A stretch of DNA of 64,000 nt, from positions 22,974 to 86,973 of the forward strand of contig DXVF01000005.1 of assembly GCA_019417465.1 (NCBI GenBank). The letters run 5' to 3'. Origin of the DNA: Clostridiales bacterium (GTDB taxonomy: Bacteria > Bacillota > Clostridia > TANB77 > CAG-508). The notes beneath the pieces were generated by a model. The model did no database searches. It was given only the letters and a program-made list of their open reading frames with translations, and was not told where the DNA came from. Made by a program: the position numbers and the translations under genes. This document shows positions 49,313-58,801 of this stretch, piece after piece; positions within the stretch are counted from its first letter, which is position 1; each line of letters opens with the position of its first letter.

Positions 49313-52300
49313 TTATTTATTTACTACAAATCTCTTTATTCCGTAAGTTCCTCCAGCTAATATCACTAATACTGCAATTGTCATTCCTATATACATTATT
49401 GTCTGTCCTGTTGTTATTGCCAGCATTACTGGTGCATCATCTATATCATCTTCTCCTGGTACTTTATTATTTGGTGTTGAATCTATATCTGGTGAACCAT
49501 ATTCGTTATAATCTTTACTTATTTCTGCTACATTTACTTTTAATCCCATATTATCTTCTCTATTTATCCATGTTAGCAATATTGTTACTTCTTTACTTTC
49601 TCCTGGTTGCATAATTTGTCCTGCTAGCTGGTCTGTTACTACTTTTCCTTCTACTTCTTCCCATTCTGGATTATCTGCTGCTACAAATTTTAGTCCTTCT
49701 GGTATGTAATCTGATATTTCTTCTACACTTCCTGCTATTTTTCCTTCGTTTGTTACTCTTATTTGATATTCGAATTTTACTACTACTTTGTCTAATTTAC
49801 TTTTCTTTAAGTCTACTTTTACTACTTCTTCTGGATCATCTTCTGCTTTATGTCCTGTTTCATGTACTGTCTCTTGTCCATTTTCTATTACTATTGCTTT
49901 TGTTACCCATTTTCTTAAGGCTAAATCAAAGTATTGTACTTTTATTTTTTCTATATCTTGGTCGTCTTCTCCTTCTACCCATTCATTTGGTGTGGAGTCT
50001 TTATCTGTTACTTCATTTCCGTCTTTATCACTATCATCTGATATTTGTGCTTGGTTAATTATTATTTCGTCTGATGTGTTTGGCATTGTTACTTTAAATG
50101 CTACTTTTACTTCTTTATAATCTGGCTCTTTTATTAAACCTACTTCATAGCTTTCTTTATCAAATGCTTTTAATAAGTTTTCTCTTGCCACTTTCTCTTG
50201 CTCTTTTGATAGATAATCTGTTGTTATATATTTTGCTTTATTTACATCATCTGTTTCGTTTCCTTCTTCATCTAGCATTATCCATCTATATTCTTTATTT
50301 AATTCTTCATCTGGTAAAAATTCTAATCCTTCTGGTATATCATCTTTTATCTTACTTGCATATCCATCTACTGAACCTTCATTATATACCCTAATTGTAT
50401 ATTCTACTATATTTTCATTTCCTACTAATAAAGGCTCTTTTGTATGTTCATATACATAGTTATCTTGTTCATCTACTTTGAATACTGGTATTCTTGTTGT
50501 TACTTCTTGTTTATCACCATATCCATTTGTTACACTTGTTATGAATTTTCTTAATGCCAAGTCAAATTCTTCTACAATAATCTTTTCAAAGTCATCATCA
50601 TCTTGTTGCCCTGGTACATAAGCTTTTGATATTTCATCATCTTTATATACTGGTAAATCTGCATCATGTGGTATACTAATATTATTTTCTTTTGAATCTC
50701 TATCAACTACTATTCTTCCATTTTCACCAATGAATCTAGTTATTTCTGCTAAATTTGTTAACTTAAATCTATATGGTGCTGTTTCTTTTACTTTACATTT
50801 AATCTGTATTTCTTTGTAATCTATCTCTCCTGTTTCTTTATTAAAACTTAGAATCAAATTATCTTTTGCATTTATTTCTTTTGATAAACAATTTGTTTTA
50901 ACTGTTCTTAAAGATTTGTCATTTTCGTCTAATAACCATCCATACTTACTATTAAATTCATCATTCACAAATTCCAAGTATTCTGGTAAATAATCTGTTA
51001 CTTCTTCTGCATAGCCTGCTATGTCTCCTTCATTGTATACTCTTATTGTATAAATAACTATATCATTTCTATATACGCTTACAGGTTGTTTTGTATGATT
51101 ATATATCGCAGTATATTGAGTTCCATCTTGTAAATATTCTGTATTAGAAGTAGGTACTCTATTTGATAAATCTTGTACTCTTTCGTTATCTTTACCTTCA
51201 TTTGTTATTACCTTTGTAGCAAATTTTCTTAAAGCTAAATCAAACTGCTCATTTTTCAAAGATACAATTAAACTTTCTTTTGAAGATTGAATACTTGCAA
51301 GTTCATTTTGACTTCCACTTACAATTTCTGCACTATCTAATACATATTTTGTATTTATTCCTTCGCCTTCCACTTTTGTGCTTACTTTTATTTCTACTGG
51401 TTCTTCTAATTTCACAAATTTTTCTGGTGCTACGATTTCTTCTATTCTAATAATGTAGCTTTCTGGTTTCTCAATTCTAATATTTTCTATGGTAATCTTT
51501 CCATCTGTTATTTCTAACTCGGTAGGAATAATTACATCTTTAGAAGTAACATCATCATTTGCTTGATATAATGTAGATTCCCTATTTTCCCTTATAACAG
51601 ACAATTTTACTTTTGCTCCATCTAAATAGTTTTCTCTTAAGTCTGTTTTACTAATCTCTAAATCATAAGAACCTTTAATTCTTTCATTAAGAATTCCTAT
51701 TTGTACAATTTGTAATTTTAAATCATCTTCATCTATTACTTGTGTTTCATTAGAATTAACAAAATCTTTACCTTGCGTTATTTCTATATTTGTAATATTA
51801 TATTTTCTATTTATTAATTCTATATAAACTTGTGCATAAATATCTGGTATTTGTTTATATCCATCAATTTGCTGTTCTTGTATCTTTAATGTATATACTC
51901 CTGTTTTTTCAAATAATATATTATTTATTTCTATTATTCCATTTTTTCCATTTATCAAACTAGTTTTAACATTAGTTAAATCTTTATTATTTAAAGTATT
52001 TGCATCTTTTAAACTTACCTCATATCCTTCCTCATCTAAAACAGTTATATTAAATAATACATCATTCATAGCTAAATTAGTATCTATATCTTCTTTATAA
52101 AGCTTTAAACTGTATTTTTGTGGATCTTTAACCTTAATATCCAAAACCGGTATATCATTCTCTTTTTTACTAGTATCTATTTCTATATATTCTTCTATAT
52201 TAGTGTTATCAAATTCTATCTTAGTATATGTATCACCTTCTAATTTATAGATTTCATATGTATTTATTGTTTCTACTCCATTACTGTCTACTGTTGTCAT

Positions 52301-55300
52301 TGTTCCATCAGATTTTACTTTTATTCTAACTTTAATATAATAATTATCTAAAATATTAATAACACCTTCACCTGGAACTTCTAATTCTCTAATATCATAT
52401 TCATATACTGTATCAATATTAATTAATTCATCTTCAAATCCTATATTACCATTATAATCCGTAATAAAATCTTTTTTACCACTATTAGAACTATTAATTT
52501 CAAATTTTACATTGTATAAATCCACATTTTCTTCACCAAATAGCTTTTTATTTAACTTTACTTTCAATCTATTTGGATTTTGTAATTTAACTTTCACTGT
52601 ATTATTTTCAATTGTAATATCTACATACTCATAATATTTTGAATCGGCTTCACCTGTTTCATTTTTAATCATACATTTTCTGCCATTTGCATAATTTTCT
52701 AAACTAATTGTTCCATCTTGTGCAACATTTACTTTTATAAATAATTCATAGTCTTCTAAAATATTTACATACTGTGCTCCTGGCGTTTGAGTCTCTTTTA
52801 TTATATACTCATATGTTTTACCAGTAGATACATATGTTTCTCCAAAAGATACTCTAGAATTATATGCTGTTCCATAAACAGTACCAGTTATTGAATCTAA
52901 AGCATCTACTCCTACTTTTGAAACAGTATTAAAATATCTTCCTTCTTGTTCTTGAATAATTGGACTAATAATTTCAAATTTTGCATTAGTTAGCGCATTT
53001 TCTTTTGTATCTACTTTATACAATTCAAAATTAAAACTAATTGGATTTTTAATTTTTATTTCTAGTGCTGCTATTCCTAGTTCTCCTTCTGGTATATTAA
53101 TAGGTTCTATACTAATATATTTTTTAAATATTTCATCATTAGCTCCAGTAATCTTATTATTCGTCTTATCTTGTAGATAATAATAAACTCTATCTATATT
53201 ACCTTTGTAACCAATATCTGCAAAAACTATTAGTTTTTTTCCTTCTAAAATATTAACATGTCCATTTGCAGAATCAATTTCTTCAATTTCAAATTTTTTA
53301 GTACTATGGCCTTGCACTTCCAAATACGTTGTCTCATATATACTCTCTCCATTTTGAATAACTATTTCTCCATTTACCTTTAATGTTGCACCTACAAGTG
53401 GAGTATAATTATCATCTGCTTCAGTTTTTACTAGTTTAATTTGAAATTGTAAAGGATTTTTTAAAGTTATATTTAATATATCAATTCCATCTTCTTTTAC
53501 AAAGTTAACTTGTTTAATATAATTTTTTAAATTATATAATTCTTCTTGTGTTATATCTGAGCCATCTTCTTTTTTTATTGTATAACTTTGTACTGAAAGT
53601 ACCCCTACATCGTTCATTTGTACAGTTACTTCAATATATTTTTTATCAAATACATTTTGATACGGTAGGTTTACTGTTCTTTCATAAACTTTCCAAATTT
53701 GTGTCTCACCAGGTTTTATTGGTATGAATTCTTCGGATATATGACTAGATTCACCTGTCACTTCATATTCTTGTTTTGTTCCTTCTATTTGATAAATTCC
53801 ATTTATTGCACACTTTCTTATATATTGTCCAGATTCTTCTATATATGCCTCTACTCTCGCTGTTGTTATAGGATTATTTACTGTGTCTTCTTTACTTAAT
53901 CTAACTTTATATCCTGTTGAATTTTTAATTCTTAAAACAACCTTTTCCTCCGCTTCATCTTTATATATATCAAGATACTCTCCATATTTTGTTTTAAATG
54001 ATTCAGTAACATATTTATTATGGTCATTTTTATCAATTACCTGATATTCAACACTTGATATTTTACTTTCATCATTTGTTTGCACATTTATAATTAATCC
54101 ATAACCATCTAATATATTCATATATCCAGATTTGGCAAAAACTTCATCTACCCTAAAGATATATTTCAAATTACTATACGCAACTATGTTTCCAGAAATA
54201 ACTCCATCTTTTAATATATCATTAAAGGTTATTCCTCCAAAATCTTCATAATTGATTCCATCTGGTACATTCGTATTGCCTGTAGCAATAATATTGGTTA
54301 AAGATACATTGAACTTTGGTCCATCTATATTTCCATTTTCTAAAACATCTGCTTGAATTTTATTCCCTGCAAAATCTTCTTTTATAAGTTCAAATTTAAA
54401 TAAATTTGCTTCATTCGGAATATATATTTGTATCGTCGGAATATCACCATTCGTAAATACTTTCTTTAGTCCTGTAAGTGTAGTTTCTAATCCATTTTCT
54501 ATATACTTACAAGTAATGTTTTCATCTAATAACTCACCATTGTCTGTAAATTCAACTCCTACTTCCACATTTCCTAATAGTTTAGTATATCCTGTTGGCT
54601 CTTTTGTTTCTTTAATAACATACTTATGTGTATATCCAGACTCTATTGTTAGTCCAGAAACAATATCTAACATTCCTTTATTTGTAGGTTTACCTTTATC
54701 TTCTGTTCCTATAAAAAAACCTTCTGTATCTGGATTAGTACTTGTTTGTGAAATATAAAATTCCGTTTCTTTTGTTTCAATCGTTTTTCCTGTTTCATCT
54801 ACTTTAATTAATTGCAAACTATAATAGTTCTTTGGCATATTTGCAATGTAAAAATTAATATCATTTCCATCTATATGCATTTTTATCAAACTAGATAATT
54901 TTAATATTTGTTCTTCTGTTAAATTTAATTCAGAATCAAATTCCCAATTTGAACCTTCATACGATTCTTCCTTAATATTGCCATCTCTGTCTGTTCTCAC
55001 TGTAACTATAATTGGTTTATTTACTAAAGTATCATAATAGTCGTCAGAAACATTTGTTTCTGTAATTTTATATTTATAAGTTGAATTTGCTTTCGCTTCT
55101 ATATTTTCCAAATTTAATTGTGCATTAGTCAAGTTAGTATTATGTTTTATTGGCTCATCTATACTTGGGTAGATCTGTTCTACTTTAAAGCTAACTGTTC
55201 CACCAAATGGTTCACAGTCTTTAATATCTTTATTGCCAACATAATCTTTTTTATATAAATTAAAATTATATATTATTGGGTTTTCTAAACTAATTTTTCC

Positions 55301-58300
55301 CGTATTTTCATCTATTGTAATTACTTCTTTATCAGATTCTATATAATTATACCATATATTATTTTTATACACTTTTTCTACACTATATTTTACTATTTTA
55401 TCTTCTCCAAGATAAACTTTAATTAAAGCTTTTTTAAAAACGGCAACATAATTTTCTGGAACAGTCTCTTCTTCTAAAATATAATAATATGTTGTTCCTA
55501 TTGTTAATCCATCTTTACTATACAATGCTTGAGTTTCTGGTAAAGAATTTTGCGAATTAGTTTTAATTGTACTTACTTTTTCAAGCTGATTTGCATTTGC
55601 ATCAGAATTATATAAATTAAATACTGCACCATTAACTCCATATGAATTATTATGTTTATATAAAGATAATTGCATCGTTTTTACTGTTTTATCATTTTTT
55701 ATAATTAATTTAGCATTATTTGTCTTATCATCTATAAATAATTGCACACTGCTTAAAGCTTTGTCTAACATTGTAGAATCTTCTGTAGTCCCCTCTTTTG
55801 GTATAACACTTACACTACTTCTACTTTCTTCAATTTTTCCAACTGAATTTACGTATAAATTAACTTTTATTTTGTAACCAGCAAAAATATTTTCATAATT
55901 AGTTTGTGCTGACGTTTCTTCTATTGTATATTCGTAATTTGTATCCAATGTAACATTTTTATTTGCAATCTCTAATTTTCCATTTGGTAAATTTTGCTCT
56001 GTCTGAATATTTCCGTCTGGTCCATCTATAGTAAACTGTGCTTCAGATAGTTCTGTTCCATCTTCTGAATCCACTTTTTCCAAATTTAATGTATATCCTA
56101 ATGATTTATTATTTGTAATTTCTAGATTAATTTGTTTATCTCCTACATTACAATTTGCTTTTACTGTCACTATATTACCATTTTCATCTTTTAATTTAAT
56201 TTGATTTTCCCCCATGATATATGGGTCTCTACTTAATGATTCTTTGTTTCTCCTTAAATAGTATCCTGTAATTTCATAGTTTATTTCATCTTTTAATTCT
56301 TTCCTTACACCTAGCTCAAATGTATCTTCTAATTTTACATACCCATCATTATCTCCAACATTTATTTCTTCAAAAATATATATATCAGTTCCTTCATTAT
56401 CTAATTTTACTACAGGTAATTCGATTATTCCTTCGTCATTGGTTATATATCGTATTGGACTCTTATCATTTATAGTAACACCAAATTGAACACCTTGTAA
56501 TTTTTTATTTTTGTCAGAAGAATCTACTTTATTAACTATAACTTTGTACTCTTCTTCTACTTCAATCTTTTCAAAATCGTCATCATCTTTATTTTGTGCA
56601 CCATAATCTATAAAGCTTGTACTAACTTTTTTGTCATTTGAATAATTTCTCCAATATATATTGCCCCTATTAGAGCTCACGTTATATTCTCTAGTTCCAT
56701 TAGGACTCTTCCAGTTTGCAACTTTAGAATCTCTATCTGAAAGTACCTTACTTAAATCGGTCTCATTAGTTACTTCTTTTTTACTATCTCCATCTTGATA
56801 CTTATATTTTGTAATTTCAGAAACGTTTGTCAATATTCCTTTTGCATCATCTTTTACTTTACATCTTACATAAACTGTTTTACTATGATACATTAATCCT
56901 TTCTCTTTATCATAGGCAGATATTAATTGTTTATTACTTAAACATGTTATCTTTACAGTATCAGCCCCAGTTATGTTATTATGTTCTAAAATAAAGCCGT
57001 TATCAGATGATTCCCCATAATTTGTTTCACCATATCTTACTGGATATAAATCTGTATCTAAATCTAATTCTAATCCTTCTGGTAAATAATCTGTTATTTC
57101 TGAAGCAATAGCAGGTATATTTCCTTCATTAAAAATTGTAATAGAATATATTACTATATCTCCTTTTTTTACTTTTATAGGAGCCTTTTGCATTTTATAT
57201 TCTGCTGTTGTAGCTGAACTATTATCTAAACCTGAAGAATTAATTTGGAAGAATCTAGATCTAATAGTACCATCATCATTTTTATATCCTAAAAAATTAT
57301 TCTTTTCATCTTTAAAATATTTAGAATATATACTTTCACCATCTCTTTTAACTTCTACAATTGCTTTCTTTAAAGCTAAATCTACATCTACTTTATTTTC
57401 ATATTCTGCTGTAACTGTAATATTTTCAGACTTTTTTTCCCTTTCTAACATCAAAAATGGTTGAGGATTATATTTATTTCCATCTTTATCATATGTAATA
57501 TGGCTTGTAGTATAGTACCAAGCTTTAGTAGTATACGCTTTGTTGTCAAACGTAAATTTTATTGTATATTTTTTATTATCTTCTAATGTTTTATTTAACT
57601 TAATATAAAATGTTCCATTATATGTATTTAAATTATCTAATTTTGTAGTCTTGTTTTCTTCATATACTGTAGTGGTACAAGTCGCACTATTTAAAAGAGT
57701 CGAAAAGGTTATTTTACTTTTACTATTATTTTCACTTATTTTCAAAGGTCCTACCCAACCATCTTTAGTTACTGTATATCCACTTGCTTTTTCTATCTTT
57801 ACCTTATTATTTCCTTCTTTTATACTTCCATCACCACTATACCCACCTTGTTTATCTGCTGCTTCTTTCAATTTCTTATATAGATTATTATTATTACTTC
57901 CAGTTACAGTGGTCGAGTCATTTTGTGTATATGACCATAAAACATATTGTTGTGCTTTAAAAATTGTATCATCACTATATTTGTTAGAATCAGTAACTTC
58001 TTTAATACCTGTAATATCCGCTAAATTTTGTCTATATACATTTTTTTCATCAGCTGTTACGCCTGTACCAAATCTTACCATGTTATCAAATAGCCATTTC
58101 ATTTTATTTGCATTACTAGAATTTGTTGCATTACTATTGCCATATGCATTAGATTTACTTTGTATTATGGAATCGTTTACTGTTCCGCTTCCTTTATACG
58201 TATAACCTAATCCATATATACCAGCACCTTTTTTTAAGCACCAACCAGTATTTGTTTTATCTGCGACAGAATCCCAACTACTTCTTAAATAAATTTTATC

Positions 58301-58507
58301 AATCTCATTCATCCCATCTGTACTTTTAGAATTTGTCTCACCAATATTTACATATTTTGGGCCATCATATGCTAAATAATTATCACTACTAGCATTCTTA
58401 AAAAATTCCGTTACTTGCTTATTTAAAAAACTTACTAGTATTATAACCATTGTTAAAATTGAAACAATTAAAATTCCAATTGTAATTTTCTTTTTTGCCT
58501 TCTTCAT
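49313..58507 (-). CDS. giant surface adhesin with thioester domain and SpaA/DUF11 stalk
   Basis: A 3,064-residue secreted protein. Signal helix (about 8-28), thioester domain with Cys90 (GWCLKKG) and Gln187 (AQQYVLW), a DUF11 module, then more than a dozen SpaA-like isopeptide-type domains (LVKTEADDNYTPLVGATLKV, LYKEDIDTNLAMNDVLFN) forming a long stalk, then DUF11 modules with QQDDDDFEKIIVEEFDLALR linkers, and a C-terminal helix after LAITTGQTIMYI with KRFVVNK. ATG at 58507 is chosen because AAGGAG lies about 10 bases upstream; an earlier in-frame GTG overlaps that site. No CGG in frame over 3,000 codons. Confidence 0.85.
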   Translation of the reverse strand: MKKAKKKITIGILIVSILTMVIILVSFLNKQVTEFFKNASSDNYLAYDGPKYVNIGETNSKSTDGMNEIDKIYLRSSWDSVADKTNTGWCLKKGAGIYGLGYTYKGSGTVNDSIIQSKSNAYGNSNATNSSNANKMKWLFDNMVRFGTGVTADEKNVYRQNLADITGIKEVTDSNKYSDDTIFKAQQYVLWSYTQNDSTTVTGSNNNNLYKKLKEAADKQGGYSGDGSIKEGNNKVKIEKASGYTVTKDGWVGPLKISENNSKSKITFSTLLNSATCTTTVYEENKTTKLDNLNTYNGTFYIKLNKTLEDNKKYTIKFTFDNKAYTTKAWYYTTSHITYDKDGNKYNPQPFLMLEREKKSENITVTAEYENKVDVDLALKKAIVEVKRDGESIYSKYFKDEKNNFLGYKNDDGTIRSRFFQINSSGLDNSSATTAEYKMQKAPIKVKKGDIVIYSITIFNEGNIPAIASEITDYLPEGLELDLDTDLYPVRYGETNYGESSDNGFILEHNNITGADTVKITCLSNKQLISAYDKEKGLMYHSKTVYVRCKVKDDAKGILTNVSEITKYKYQDGDSKKEVTNETDLSKVLSDRDSKVANWKSPNGTREYNVSSNRGNIYWRNYSNDKKVSTSFIDYGAQNKDDDDFEKIEVEEEYKVIVNKVDSSDKNKKLQGVQFGVTINDKSPIRYITNDEGIIELPVVKLDNEGTDIYIFEEINVGDNDGYVKLEDTFELGVRKELKDEINYEITGYYLRRNKESLSRDPYIMGENQIKLKDENGNIVTVKANCNVGDKQINLEITNNKSLGYTLNLEKVDSEDGTELSEAQFTIDGPDGNIQTEQNLPNGKLEIANKNVTLDTNYEYTIEETSAQTNYENIFAGYKIKVNLYVNSVGKIEESRSSVSVIPKEGTTEDSTMLDKALSSVQLFIDDKTNNAKLIIKNDKTVKTMQLSLYKHNNSYGVNGAVFNLYNSDANANQLEKVSTIKTNSQNSLPETQALYSKDGLTIGTTYYYILEEETVPENYVAVFKKALIKVYLGEDKIVKYSVEKVYKNNIWYNYIESDKEVITIDENTGKISLENPIIYNFNLYKKDYVGNKDIKDCEPFGGTVSFKVEQIYPSIDEPIKHNTNLTNAQLNLENIEAKANSTYKYKITETNVSDDYYDTLVNKPIIVTVRTDRDGNIKEESYEGSNWEFDSELNLTEEQILKLSSLIKMHIDGNDINFYIANMPKNYYSLQLIKVDETGKTIETKETEFYISQTSTNPDTEGFFIGTEDKGKPTNKGMLDIVSGLTIESGYTHKYVIKETKEPTGYTKLLGNVEVGVEFTDNGELLDENITCKYIENGLETTLTGLKKVFTNGDIPTIQIYIPNEANLFKFELIKEDFAGNKIQADVLENGNIDGPKFNVSLTNIIATGNTNVPDGINYEDFGGITFNDILKDGVISGNIVAYSNLKYIFRVDEVFAKSGYMNILDGYGLIINVQTNDESKISSVEYQVIDKNDHNKYVTESFKTKYGEYLDIYKDEAEEKVVLRIKNSTGYKVRLSKEDTVNNPITTARVEAYIEESGQYIRKCAINGIYQIEGTKQEYEVTGESSHISEEFIPIKPGETQIWKVYERTVNLPYQNVFDKKYIEVTVQMNDVGVLSVQSYTIKKEDGSDITQEELYNLKNYIKQVNFVKEDGIDILNITLKNPLQFQIKLVKTEADDNYTPLVGATLKVNGEIVIQNGESIYETTYLEVQGHSTKKFEIEEIDSANGHVNILEGKKLIVFADIGYKGNIDRVYYYLQDKTNNKITGANDEIFKKYISIEPINIPEGELGIAALEIKIKNPISFNFELYKVDTKENALTNAKFEIISPIIQEQEGRYFNTVSKVGVDALDSITGTVYGTAYNSRVSFGETYVSTGKTYEYIIKETQTPGAQYVNILEDYELFIKVNVAQDGTISLENYANGRKCMIKNETGEADSKYYEYVDITIENNTVKVKLQNPNRLKVKLNKKLFGEENVDLYNVKFEINSSNSGKKDFITDYNGNIGFEDELINIDTVYEYDIRELEVPGEGVINILDNYYIKVRIKVKSDGTMTTVDSNGVETINTYEIYKLEGDTYTKIEFDNTNIEEYIEIDTSKKENDIPVLDIKVKDPQKYSLKLYKEDIDTNLAMNDVLFNITVLDEEGYEVSLKDANTLNNKDLTNVKTSLINGKNGIIEINNILFEKTGVYTLKIQEQQIDGYKQIPDIYAQVYIELINRKYNITNIEITQGKDFVNSNETQVIDEDDLKLQIVQIGILNERIKGSYDLEISKTDLRENYLDGAKVKLSVIRENRESTLYQANDDVTSKDVIIPTELEITDGKITIENIRIEKPESYIIRIEEIVAPEKFVKLEEPVEIKVSTKVEGEGINTKYVLDSAEIVSGSQNELASIQSSKESLIVSLKNEQFDLALRKFATKVITNEGKDNERVQDLSNRVPTSNTEYLQDGTQYTAIYNHTKQPVSVYRNDIVIYTIRVYNEGDIAGYAEEVTDYLPEYLEFVNDEFNSKYGWLLDENDKSLRTVKTNCLSKEINAKDNLILSFNKETGEIDYKEIQIKCKVKETAPYRFKLTNLAEITRFIGENGRIVVDRDSKENNISIPHDADLPVYKDDEISKAYVPGQQDDDDFEKIIVEEFDLALRKFITSVTNGYGDKQEVTTRIPVFKVDEQDNYVYEHTKEPLLVGNENIVEYTIRVYNEGSVDGYASKIKDDIPEGLEFLPDEELNKEYRWIMLDEEGNETDDVNKAKYITTDYLSKEQEKVARENLLKAFDKESYEVGLIKEPDYKEVKVAFKVTMPNTSDEIIINQAQISDDSDKDGNEVTDKDSTPNEWVEGEDDQDIEKIKVQYFDLALRKWVTKAIVIENGQETVHETGHKAEDDPEEVVKVDLKKSKLDKVVVKFEYQIRVTNEGKIAGSVEEISDYIPEGLKFVAADNPEWEEVEGKVVTDQLAGQIMQPGESKEVTILLTWINREDNMGLKVNVAEISKDYNEYGSPDIDSTPNNKVPGEDDIDDAPVMLAITTGQTIMYIGMTIAVLVILAGGTYGIKRFVVNK
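49418..50135. repeat. second copy of the about 720-bp identical block
   Basis: Partner of 43504-44221. Just upstream in coding direction (50214-50450) the same gene shares a different near-identical block with the third paralogue, so this gene is a mosaic. Confidence 0.85.
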
Positions 58508-58713
58508 ACATCTTGTCTCCTTCACTAATACATTTATTACTATTTATGCTACAATAATTAATTTTTCCATTCAAGTAGTTAAATTTCTATGAAATTCATT
58601 CTAAAGTTTAAAATATTACGGACTTTTGAGTTTACAGCAATGTGTTACAATTTTTAATTTTATATTACATTTATGAAATACATACTATGTATTAAAAATA
58701 TCAAAATTTAATT

Positions 58714-58733
58714 TGTAATATTTTTGTAATATT
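58714..58733. promoter_or_regulatory. TGTAATATT direct repeat, 11-bp period
   Basis: Two TGTAATATT units start 11 bases apart about 210 bases upstream of the 3,064-residue protein gene. Same layout as at 32677 and 39479. A single unit lies at 49214-49222 upstream of the first array gene. Confidence 0.45.
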
Positions 58734-58749
58734 GGTTTCACAATAAATA

Positions 58750-58783
58750 AAGAAGACGTATTATTTTGTTAATACATCTTCTT
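58750..58783. terminator. hairpin terminator of the third surface gene
   Basis: A 14-bp stem with one mismatch (AAGAAGACGTATTA with TAATACATCTTCTT) and 6-base loop, followed on the minus strand by a T-rich run, 18 bases past the stop codon at 58802. Confidence 0.7.
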
Positions 58784-58801
58784 CATAATTAATGCTATAC
58801 C

